This document shows, one piece after another, positions 15,101 through 25,201 of a DNA stretch of 64,000 bases (positions are counted from its first letter, which is position 1; every line of letters begins with the position of its first letter). Below the pieces are notes generated by a model that saw nothing but the letters and a program-made list of their open reading frames with translations, was not told where the DNA came from and did no database searches. Source of the DNA: Bugulina stolonifera (taxonomy: Eukaryota; Bryozoa; Gymnolaemata; Cheilostomatida; Bugulidae); assembly GCA_935421135.1 (NCBI GenBank), contig OW285187.1, positions 34,970,818-35,034,817 on the forward strand, read 5' to 3'. A program made the position numbers and the translations under genes.

Positions 15101-17882
15101 GCTGGAGTTGGTGAAGCACGGTGTGGTCAACACGGAACATATCCTACCCAAGTCTAGATCTAGCCACTGCCAATCTTCTCACTCTGGGTCCTCCACTACT
15201 AGTGTGAACCGATCAGACGGGGGCATATCACGCAGCGCAGCAGATGAGCATATTGAGTCAACCAAAGAATCTGAGCCTGTAGCTCAACCGAAATCTATAG
15301 ATACAGCTGATGACTCGCCTTTCACCCCAAGAACTCAGGCTACGTACAGCATGACCTCTGATGACGAACATTTCAGTCCACCAGTCTATGTGAGAGCCAA
15401 GACGAGTGGAGGTGAGTGGCAGAAACTGAAAGCCAAACCGTAAACACATTGCTCAGTACACATTAAACATTTGAATTTAATTTAATTACCTAGTTTTATG
15501 GTCAAAATGTATGTTTTAATTCTTCGTTTAGCTCATTTTAGTATGAGTAGTAACAGAATTTGAATTTTATTAATTTTGACCCTCTATCTGTACAATAGCT
15601 AGTGGATAAAGCTCTTCATGTTGTTCCACTGTGTAACAATGTAATACATCTGCATACTCTGTAGAGAATGCCGTTAGTAGCGGAGGAGAGACTGTGAGCA
15701 GTACTGATTGGCTAACAGATGGAGTAAAGCCTCTCTCTTATGACACTTCCTCAGCTTCCCCTTCCCATTCTCCTCTTGCATCACAGGGTTTTACTTTACA
15801 ACGTCCACTGGCTTTACCTTCTGCTGATGTAGCTACAGCAGCTTCCCCAGTCAGCGTCACAAACAGTCAACCAGCAGACGGTGCTACCGTCTTGGAACAG
15901 TTACAGAGTGCAGACAATGGCGAAAAGGAGAGATGTTCTGATAGTAGTATTTCCGATGAATGTATGTCAGAGGATATTTTAGAGAAAGTAAAATCACAAC
16001 AGCACGAGGGATCACGACAGGAAGTGGAGTCACCGAAGGAAGTATTGCATGAAAGGAAAGTGAGTTTACCACAATTGTTACCACAGGCTGAAGACATGGT
16101 ACAGGATGCCTTGTCGGAAAGGGAAGTGATGTCAGATGTGGAAGTGACATCACAAGGTTATATAGATGATGAACAGGAGTATGAAGAGGAAGAGGCCGTT
16201 TCTAGAACCATCAATGACGGTGACATCTCAGAACAACCATTCGGCACTTTCCATGGTATATTTACTTGTATACTTTCGTGTCACTCACCTCCCTGTTGTG
16301 TTTTGAAATTCAAACTATTCCCTCTTGATTTGATTAGCTGTAAAATTTTTGGAGATGGAAGTCATGTAATGTAGTGTCTCACCTTGCGCAACAAAACAAA
16401 AAAAGTGTTCTGTATATAATATACATGTAGCATGTACGGATTCAACTGTACGCAATGGGATATTGTCATGCATATCTCAGTATTTCATTCCACATTTAAT
16501 TTATACAGATATTGAACTCACGTTATCTGCTAAACGTTGAATTATTTTGGAAACATGCCAATTTTTACAGATTCATCATCTGAAATAGCGGAGGCAGAGA
16601 GTAGCGTAAAGGATGTTGCATCAGGCAATTCACTGCCTGTCCACAGTGTAGAAGATGGTGAACACGCGCATGTTAATAGTAGTGAGTCTGATCATATATC
16701 CAGTGGAAAGGGTGGCTCAGCTCCCACTCCTTCTGCAAGTTCAGCTACTGAAAGTTGCCAGGTTTCACCTAATCCTATTACTCAGGAGAGGGCAACTCCT
16801 GAGTCACCAGACAGTGATGAAGGTGAGTCAATCAGGTCTCCGCTCTACCGTTGCACGCTCTACCGTTGCACGCTCTACCGTTGCACGCTCTACCGTTGCA
16901 CGCTCTACCGTTGCACGTATAACCATTCTGCACCTGTCATTGCTGTCAGTGTTTATCGCAGTAATGTACATAATATAGTTTTCAGTCTACTTGATGTGTT
17001 ATTTTAGATGCAGGATGCTCGTCCTCCACAGCTGACCCTATCTCTCCAAAACCCACTTATGTTAGGACAATCCCCTCATTCTTTCCCAGTAGAGAGGAGC
17101 TGGCAGCCAAGATGATTGCTGCCAGGGATTCACACAGTCAACAGGTAGAGCCACTCTAAGCCATGTTATCAGATTACCAAGCACCCCCTGTATACACTTA
17201 CTCCCTATGCCCACACACACCACACTTTTAGGCATTCCTGATTTAGTATCGTAATCATTTTATTAGAATAGCTAATGACAGTAGACACCAGCTCCACTGC
17301 TTCTACCTGAGAGACACTCGTTTAAACATCGGCACTCAAGCCGATTGAAGGACAAATTTTTAGTTAGGGCAAACACTGCCAAACGCAGTAAAACCTTTTT
17401 TCAAGATGGTGTTGCAAGGTTTTTTTATAAAAAAAGTTTTTATTTTTCTATGTAGCTAAATCAACGGTTTTTATACGATACCCCTAGGTTATCCCAACAG
17501 GGGAACAAATACATGTACATACACATCACTATGAAATGTATGAAACATGGGCAGATGACTCCAAGTTACCTTTTTGTATATTATTTCACCGAGTAAATTT
17601 TTCTTATGCATACATTATACAAGTGCTTATACATGTACATACATTGTGTGTGTTTGTACTTGTACTGTTACATGCATTTTACAAGTGCTCATACATAATA
17701 TGTGTATGTTACACTGTATGTTATTTATAGGAGGGAGAATAAAGCTATTATATTATTCCAATTAACAGGGAGGAAGGTTTGCAGGGAAAAAGTCTATAGC
17801 ACAGATAGTTAAGGAGCAGACTGACTTCTCTGACAGAGCCAAGAGAGTAGCAGATATATTCTCTACCAGGTTTAATAAATAG
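140..17882 (+). CDS. C2CD3: C2 domain-containing protein 3 (C2CD3), 3' 27 exons; 5' end outside window
   Basis: C2CD3 is a centriole distal-end protein needed for distal appendages and ciliogenesis. Exons: 140-334, 581-682, 807-893, 5925-6139, 6613-6656, 6778-6897, 7166-7294, 7430-7632, 7777-7882, 8068-8219, 8321-8483, 8667-8765, 8878-9063, 9277-9417, 9534-9642, 12137-12258, 12386-12528, 12734-12888, 13098-13236, 13517-13750, 13988-14142, 14484-14614, 15031-15411, 15665-16255, 16571-16822, 17008-17144, 17769-17882. All phases join into one frame of 1534 residues ending in TAG. Serial C2 domains are visible: NNYMIVEVWEK then LLGYAKLPLNTFYMSY; PVIAVDSYIPVTNPLTGK; FDVKVVAIRDLDLGDSMYMG then EADCFIQYHFP; IPFELWCRFYHPNTRDQL; and DLRPLLAGMSHLSGWYNI then CQGQIKCGIEPL, a C2CD3 hallmark. 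The C-terminal third is Ser/Glu-rich and disordered, then IPSFFPSREELAAKM near the end, as I recall in vertebrate C2CD3. Human C2CD3 is about 2350 aa, so roughly a third is off the window. Individual boundaries may be a few bases off. Confidence 0.9.
390..436. mobile_element. short hairpin MITE remnant of the GTTGTCCTC family
   Basis: Inverted arms gttgtcctccttttctct and agagaagacaac flank a short loop in a C2CD3 intron. The same termini occur at 30101-30249, 55528-55572 and 59223-59268, so this is probably a decayed copy of one palindromic MITE family. Confidence 0.5.
3197..3375. repeat. ACCT-rich imperfect microsatellite
   Basis: Degenerate CTAC/CACC tetranucleotide tract. The two overlapping open frames here (Leu/Pro/Tyr-rich) are composition artefacts, not genes. 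Confidence 0.8.
4130..4548 (+). mobile_element. tRNA-derived SINE, full length
   Basis: The 5' head holds a perfect RNA polymerase III A box (TGGCACAGTTGG, 4137-4148) and a near-consensus B box (AGTTCAAGCCC, 4181-4191). A body of about 300 bp follows, including GCACGTTAAAGATCC (near 4310-4325), a block resembling the conserved central domains of some marine-invertebrate SINEs. It ends in (CAAAA)n near 4527-4548. The last ~60 bp recur at 54960-55022, which supports a dispersed family. It is not a functional tRNA, since no cloverleaf is recognisable. Confidence 0.75.
6293..6570. repeat. 44-bp minisatellite in C2CD3 intron
   Basis: The block acacgtgtattctagtgtag recurs every 44 bp at about 6313, 6357, 6401, 6445 and 6489, then degenerates just upstream of the exon at 6613. 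Confidence 0.85.
9672..12048. mobile_element. TTAA-flanked inverted-repeat DNA transposon in C2CD3 intron
   Basis: The 19-bp terminal inverted repeats AGTGATCATGCACCCTAGG match at 18 of 19 positions and are flanked on both sides by TTAA (9668-9671, 12049-12052). The 2.38-kb element nearly fills the intron between exons 9534-9642 and 12137-12258. No intact transposase frame is seen. Its 5' subterminal region resembles that of the 1182-5633 element, so the two look like related families. Confidence 0.65.
14149..14470. repeat. 20-bp minisatellite in C2CD3 intron
   Basis: About 16 copies of a 20-bp unit (gtgtgatgtccgtgtactca with variants) fill almost the whole intron between exons 13988-14142 and 14484-14614, stopping about 13 bp before the acceptor. 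Confidence 0.9.
16844..16917. repeat. 15-bp tandem repeat just inside a C2CD3 intron
   Basis: Five copies of gctctaccgttgcac start about 20 bp after the donor at 16823. The unit is a multiple of three and stays open in frame with the exon (LYRCT)n, but it lies beyond a good GTGAGT donor, so I treat it as intronic. Confidence 0.8.
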
Positions 17883-18548
17883 TAGTAGCTTGTGAGACTC
17901 ATGGTGGTGATGCTCTAGAGGTCAAATGGGTTTCTTTCCAACAGCAGGACCCCACAGTATCATAGCTGTCAGTTAACTGGCTCTGCATATACTACAGTAG
18001 ATACTGCTAAACAGTACTAGTTGATATGGTAAAGGAACCAGTGATGCCTGTGTGATAAGATTGTGTGAAACCAGAAGATGAAATTGTTTATTCTAATGTA
18101 TTTTATTATATTTATTGTTATTATAAGATCACATACTAGTGGATTATTACTAAGTGATACCGTCCACACCATTACAATGAACATCAATTTGGATAAATAA
18201 AAACCATCAATTAGATTAGAACAGCACAATTTATAAAGTACATAGTAGTAAAATTACCTACCTTGATCACCTACAATAATAGCATGCACTGTATTGTGTT
18301 TAACACACAGGTATATCGTATATGAATAATATTTACGATAGAAGATACAGCTAACTAGTCACGTACTCATGTATGATTTATATGTACTATATCGTTGATT
18401 TGTTGTATGCTTGGGCGCATGCTTGTATGCTTGTATGCTTGTATGCTTGACTGCATGCTTGGTATGTTGATTACATAACTACAACACTACGTCTACAACA
18501 ACACTACTTACCTCTGATATATAACATTCATACTCTGCCTGGTGATAT
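17883..18548. other. C2CD3 3' flank, no further gene seen
   Basis: Probable 3' UTR and intergenic DNA. An AATAAA-type signal is present near 18196. A short GCTTGTAT(G) tandem run lies at about 18418-18450. No coding exon is recognised here. Confidence 0.5.
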
Positions 18549-19435
18549 TGTAATGTTTTTGAGTACTATTGCATACGAGAGCCGAGGGCTACAAGTATGT
18601 GAAGGGCTTGGAAGGTGGTAGAGGCCGACCAAGTATACCTTCTGCTCATTACATAAAAGAGTGAACAGTTATGGGTGCTCTCTATAGTGTAGATTGTAGA
18701 TTATATCAGACGTAGGTCGATGCCGAGACTCACTGGAGCTCAGGACCAACGTAGGTCATGTACAGTTTATACTCCGAGGGAGTGTAGAGAAAGAATGTCT
18801 AACCTTGAGAACCTAAGCCTAAGGGGTGGATAGAGATATGCTTAGCCTAGGATGAGGTGAACAGGTGGAGTTACCCGCCTAAAGAGTAAGCCTCTGCAGG
18901 TTGAGTTAGGAGATGTTGCTTTATTCAAGCGCAATCAACAACTGAATTACAACACAAAATGCACTGCCTTATATACATAACAAACTTCCAGCAAAAAGAG
19001 CCCGACATGGGGTCGGCTCCTGAACTGACGCAACAATATGTCTGGTTCCACCCGACTCGGCCACATAAAAGGTCGGCCTTTGCACAAAATGTGCTTACAA
19101 TAAGGAGAAACATGTCGTATATAATTATGAGCTAAATCTAGAAGGTCGGCCATGAAGGTACTATGTAAAATGGCAAAAGACTCTAATAATGCACAATCAA
19201 GTAAGAACAGACAATTACTAAATAGGTATATAAGTGTGGGAAAACCAAGTTGCAATAGAACGTAATCCCAAGGCTTGATTGCTAGTACGTAAGACACGCA
19301 GTATATAAGATAATAATGAATGCATAGATGAATATGGATAACAATGCATAGATAAGAATAGGTGATTAATGTCAGCTATTATAATGTCAGTGTGGCTGGC
19401 CTAGGTGCCATTACCACAGAGGCTGTTTCACCACA
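18549..19435 (-). mobile_element. solo LTR-like element, subfamily I
   Basis: Read on the minus strand it begins TGTGGTGAAAC and ends CATTACA, with 4-bp target duplications ATAT on both sides (18545-18548, 19436-19439). It is homologous to 36821-37776, with shared text around gatgttgctttatt and gcgcaatcaacaactga. TG...CA ends, short target duplication and no internal coding region suggest a solo LTR. The rest of the interval up to 20340 shows no gene. Confidence 0.65.
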
Positions 19436-20342
19436 ATATTCTAGATTCTGTTACTGTATGGCATGCACCAAGTGGTGATCTATAATATAATACTGTATGT
19501 ATTATATATATTATATACAATGTACAACTCTGTAAGCATTTGATGCACCATGTACTGTGTATAGTGTATAATATTATAATAATTAATAATGCCTTAGCAA
19601 ACCATTGAGCACTTTGTTTGTAGTTTTATCACTACCCATCAACTTGTACATGTATAATATGGTTATTTATAGTGATAGTTATATATTAGATTTATGTAGA
19701 GCTCCATAAATAATTGCAAAGCTGGCTAGTACCAACATGTATGGAGGATGGTGCATTGGTCTAGGGTAAATTACCCCTCATAAAAAATAATATATGCACA
19801 GAAGAACTTGGGCTCACACCTCCACTGTGTTGACTGCTGACTCTATACCACCCTTGCCAATTAGAGTAGGCTACTAAAATAAAACCTCACCAGTTCACCA
19901 GTCACCTTTTGTACAAAAGAGTATAAAAGAAGAATATTACATTATCTAATAAAACTTTTCAGTTTTTCACTAAAATAAAGATAAAGATAGCTTTACAATG
20001 AAAATGTTGATTGGATTGGAATATAAAAAGGAAAGGTGAAACTTACAGATCTTCTAAGAGCTATTTGATGAAGTTTCCCTTGCAGAGTTTTAGCTATCTC
20101 AACTAAATTGCCTATCCAATGGCTTTAATTATGCAAATAAAATACTACGTGCAGTGAATGGGACAGCTGAATGGGTAATGACAGCTAGTCAGCTAAAAAT
20201 AGAATGTTCAATAACAAGCCTACGTGAGAGCAGTTGTTGTTGATCATGCACAGGGAACGTATCACGCGCTTTATCAACACATCCAGGGTCCTTCTGTTTA
20301 CATATATTTGATTGGTGCAAATTCGTGTTGTTATCTTACCTC

Positions 20343-20436
20343 AGCCAATAGGTTCGAATGTTTACAAGGGACGCATAGTATAAATTGCATATCTAGGCGC
20401 ATCGAGAGACAGACTTGATACTCGGCATATGAACAG
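20343..20436 (+). promoter_or_regulatory. PEPCK core promoter and 5' non-coding exon
   Basis: A CCAAT box (20344-20348) and a TATA-like TATAAAT (20379-20385) are spaced as in a TATA-driven promoter, so transcription should start near 20410. A GTAAGT donor at 20437 ends the first exon, which joins the acceptor ending at 20681. Confidence 0.55.
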
Positions 20437-20727
20437 GTAAGTGGTGTTATTACAGTTGTATTTACTCGAATTGATCATCACGCTCCATTTTATTATGCAA
20501 ATGGGTACAGTATACATTTATGTTAATATAGTGTGGCTATTTGTTAGTAAATTAGGTTATATGCTCTATATTTTTTCAAATCAAGCAAGTATAGTATGCA
20601 CATATCCTATGTATGTATAACCAAGGAGTAAAACAATTAAATGAACTCGTGATTGAAATATTTATCTCATATGAATTGCAGCAACATACTGATATCCAAG
20701 TTCACACTGACTGACCATGAGCACTAA
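20429..20727 (+). promoter_or_regulatory. upstream ORF spliced across intron 1, overlapping the PEPCK start
   Basis: ATG at 20429 lies in the last 8 bases of the first exon. After splicing to 20682 it reads [17 protein letters not shown] and stops at 20725-20727, past the PEPCK ATG (20717) in another frame. The uORF ATG context is weak (C at -3) and the main ATG context is good (ACC before ATG), which suits leaky scanning. It depends on the inferred splice sites. Confidence 0.5.
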
Positions 20728-23700
20728 GTACAAGGTGAGTAAAGGCAGCCTGTCTGAGCTGGCAGAGGGAGTGAGGAGCTTCATTGAAGAGAAAGCAGAT
20801 CTGTGTCAGCCAGAGAGTGTCTACATATGTGATGGAAGTGAAGAAGAGAATCAGGAACTTCTCCAGGAGTTGCTCAAGCAGAAGATGATCCAAGCTCTTC
20901 CTAAATATGATAACTGGTAAGTCAGTCTATTTATTATAGAGCGCAGTATGTGAGTATGTACATGTTCATGTAGTCTGGCCAATGATTGAAGGCACTTCAG
21001 CTGTCTGTTTTGGAACCCTCCCTCCCCCCCCCCCACAAATGCTAAATCTCCCGTATTACACCAGTAGAACTTGGTGAGCCTGGCGACTAAACTGTTAGTC
21101 TACTATTTAGTCTATTAGTATTAGTCTATTGGGCTGCTACTATTACTAGTAGACCAGTTAATACTAGTGCTACTACTAATACTAGTACTACTTATCTAAT
21201 GATACAAGTCAATATGCAGCCAATTAAATCAATATACAGATACATGTAACTAGGTCACCCTCCATGACACTTATGTATGCATGCATTGTAAGCATGCATG
21301 GTACATGTATGTTGTATGTTATATATGTACAATGTATGCCCAGTTACAGGTCCTAATATTGTGTGTAAAATTTCCACTATCCACTGAACCATATATTATA
21401 TTTTATATCTGGATGATGTACTTGGGGCTGTAGTAAACAAAGGTGGCATAACACAAACACATTGTATCTGTATCTGGGTGCGACAGAGGTAGTTTTTTGT
21501 CACTGTGGCATATCTTTCCTTCTGCTATCTTTGTCTCTACAACTACTCTGTGTAATTTATCTATTTGCATGTAGTGGCTGTGTCACTAATGCATATACTA
21601 CTAGTAAAGTAGACTAATATAATAGGACATGGGGTACCAGCATTAGACAGGTCACTCGCCCTACCAACAATTCACAGCAACCATTCACTTCATCAGTAGT
21701 CGTGTAAATCACAGTAGAATGTAACCATGTGTAGATCACTGTAGAGTGTAGACATATGTACGTGTAGATCTCTGTAGAATATAGACATATGTACATGTAG
21801 ATCAGTGTAGAATATATACATATGTACATGTACATGTACATGTAGATCACCGTAGAATGTAGGCCTACATTAGTATTACTATATTGTAGCTGGTTGGCCT
21901 GTACTGACCCTAAGGATGTCGCTAGGGTTGAGAGCAGAACATTTATTGTTACCCCAGAGAAGAGTAAGACGACTCCAACTCCAATGGAGGGGGTTGAAGG
22001 AAGGCTGGCTAAATGGATGTCTCCAGAACAGTTTGAAACTGAGTTCTCCTCCAGATTCCCTGGAAGTATGAAAGGTGAGCAGGTTTCCTAGTAGTAACTC
22101 CACTCTGAAACTGATAGTGGTGTACATTTCATTTGTCAATGCAAGTTGTCATGATTCTTATTTATATCATCAGGTCGTACAATGTACGTGATCCCATTCA
22201 GTATGGGTCCAGTTGGGTCACCACTGTCCAAGATTGGTATCGAGTTGACCGACTCTGCCTACGTTGTGTGCTGCATGAGGATCATGACCAGAATGGGTGC
22301 CCCCACTCTAAAAGCTCTCGGCAATAATAAGTTTATAAAATCTCTGCATACCGTTGGCCGGCCTCTACCCTTGACAGGTTCGTTCTATAATAATATACAG
22401 TTTACACATGCATATATAATACAACTGTAGATGCAATAAGGCTCTGCTGTGAGCATCATAATCCTACAGTACATACAGCACCAACACTTTTCTTTATGTG
22501 TGTTGAAAGGTCGCCTCAAGATATTTGACCCAGTTATAAACTTTACCCTAAATTCTAAGATCTGACTTGGTATTACCCCATTATAGGACCACTGGTGAAC
22601 CACTGGCCTTGCAACCCTGACAAGGTTATGGTGGCCCATGTGCCAGGCAATGATGAAATATTCTCTTTCGGAAGTGGATACGGTGGAAACTCACTGCTTG
22701 GGAAGAAGTGTTTTGCTCTTCGACTTGGCAGTGTGTTGGCTCACCGTGAAGGCTGGCTTGCAGAACACATGTTGGTATGTTGATAATATGTTCCATTGAA
22801 TTCTTTGGATAAAACTTGGATCATGCTATTATAAATGCACTTTTACATAATTGAAGCTTTACATGTCAGTATAAACTATTTGCACAGATTCTGGGAATCA
22901 CAAACCCACAAGGAGTGAAGAAATATATAGCTGCAGCTTTCCCGAGTGCCTGTGGAAAGACTAACCTAGCCATGATCACTTCAACTCTCCCAGGGTACAA
23001 GATTGAGTGCGTTGGTGATGACATCGCCTGGATGAGATTTGATTCGGAAGGTCAACTTCGAGGAATCAATCCAGAGGCAGGATTCTTTGGCGTGTGTCCA
23101 GGTAATGCTCTCTCAGAGCACAGGTCGTGCCTATTCTCAATTGAATTAGTTGCATCTGTCCCTTACCTTACCCCAAACCTATTGGTAACCCTATTTACAA
23201 CTGTTGTAGGCACTTCTCGGCACACCAACCCTAATGCTATGAAAACATTTCAATCTAACACTATATTCACCAATGTGGCCAAGACCAGTGATGGTGGTGT
23301 ATTCTGGGAAGGTATTGACGATGATGCTGTAACTCCTGGAGCTACAATCACCACCTGGAAGCATGAAGAAAATTGGCAGCCTGGTGACAAGAAGAACCCT
23401 GCAGCTCACCCCAATTCAAGGTAGGCGTGGCTAAGTCTCATTTAAGATTCTTTCTGGAAAATTCGACAATATTGTGTACTACTTGCTCTATATCACATTT
23501 GTCCTATCAGTTTAGAGACATACATTGTAACTATTATTTTAGATTCTGCACACCAGCTCGACAGTGTCCAATAATGGATCCAGCATGGGAGGATAGTGCT
23601 GGTGTTCCAATCGATGCTTTCATCTTTGGAGGGAGACGTCCGGAAGGTGTCCCTCTAGTCTATGAGTCATTTGACTGGCAACACGGTGTATTTGTTGGAG

Positions 23701-24392
23701 CAGCCGTGAAATCCGAGTCTACAGCAGCAGCTGAGCATACTCGTAAGTGCATCATGGTTTAATTCTACTTGTGAACTTAGTTGTTAGCCCGAGTTCTTTA
23801 TAGTGGTACAACCAGGATTTAGAGATAATAGTGTGCAATTCTTTCTGAAGGTTTTCAATTATTTATAATGTGAGCATGCCGAAGTTATCCTCTACATGTA
23901 AATGACCTAGGTTATATAATATCTCTTGCAGAGAAGGTCGTCATGCACGACCCATTCGCTATGAGGCCTTTCTTTGGCTACAACTTTGGAGACTATCTTA
24001 GACACTGGTTGAGTATGGAATCGCGAACCCCCAAGGTCAAGCTACCCAAAATATTCCACGTTAACTGGTTCCGTATAGATGAGCAGGGACACTTCCTGTG
24101 GCCAGGGTTCTGTGAGAACGTGAGGGTGTTGGCCTGGATCCTCGATAGGATTGATAACAAAGATGTGGCCAAGGATTCAGCCATCGGGAGAATACCCAAG
24201 GAGGGCGCTTTGAACCTATCCGGACTTGAGCATGTGGATATAAACAGGCTCTTCAGCTTTTCGTCTGATTTCATAAAGCAGGAATGTGATGAACTAGAGA
24301 AGTATTTCAAGGAACAAGTGAATAAGGACCTACCAGATGAAATGTGGGAGGAGCTTAAGAAACTACGCTCAAGAGCTGAAAAAATGGAATAA
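20717..24392 (+). CDS. PCK: phosphoenolpyruvate carboxykinase, GTP-dependent
   Basis: PEPCK converts oxaloacetate and GTP to phosphoenolpyruvate, GDP and CO2, the committed step of gluconeogenesis. Coding exons: 20717-20916, 21890-22074, 22174-22377, 22587-22774, 22888-23101, 23210-23420, 23543-23742, 23932-24392, giving 620 aa against about 622 for human PCK1. Landmarks in order: [40 protein letters not shown]; substrate-binding [18 protein letters not shown]-binding P-loop FPSACGKTN with the reactive Cys; kinase-2 motif [42 protein letters not shown]; and [14 protein letters not shown] near the C-terminus. No clear mitochondrial presequence is visible, so a cytosolic form is likelier. Phases are continuous and no lesion is seen. 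Confidence 0.97.
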
Positions 24393-24939
24393 TTGTGAGA
24401 CTCGCTCCTGGTGCACAAGTTATAATGTGTATATATAAATAATACTTTGTTTGATCCTATCTTATAGTCGCTCTCTTGCAATGTTGCTCCTTGTAAAATA
24501 CCTAAATCATTTATTAGATATACCAAGTTCCTCTAATAATAGGTCTTTGCACTCATGCTTATATATACGAAGCACAATATGATGGAAAATTGGTAGAGCA
24601 TGTGTGTGCAGGATTAGAATCCTAATACATTGTCTCACTATTGTAACTATTTAACGAATCTTATTACAGTCTGTTACACATTTAATTTTTCTTATAATCA
24701 TTGTCTTTTATTAGGTGTTGAGCTGTTTATAGTTTTTGAATAATAGAAAGTATTCAGTTTCATAAGGGCTCTCTCTATTCAAATGCAAACGATACATATT
24801 ATATATACTGCAGCTACATGTATATCTTTATTATCCTATCGCTCTTCATTGAACTAAAGTCATGGGCTGCTTACTGAAAGTTGTCTTCTCGTGTTTAGGG
24901 TGGAAATGACCAAGGAGGACAACTTTCTAGTATCGTAAC
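24393..24939. other. PEPCK 3' flank, no gene seen
   Basis: AT-rich 3' UTR and spacer. Near 24879-24925 there is a further pair of GTTGTC/GACAAC-type inverted ends like the palindromic MITE family. No coding sequence is recognised. Confidence 0.4.
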
Positions 24940-25201
24940 GAAACGTCTGCCATCCTCCAATCAGATTCGGGGTCGAAAATCGGGAAGATTTATATATGTT
25001 GCAATGCTGCCGGTCAGTATTTCTGCTCCAGTTGGTGCTAGGACCTGGACCGGCTCCCCCAACATTGATGTTGGGGTGGGTCCCTAGCCTTAGAACCTCG
25101 GTCCCGACCCAAGGCGGGGTGGGTGCACAACCCACCTCACCCGCCAATTAAGTGTTGATTGGGCTATGTCGACGAAGATCCCTGGATCTGTGATTTATAT
25201 A

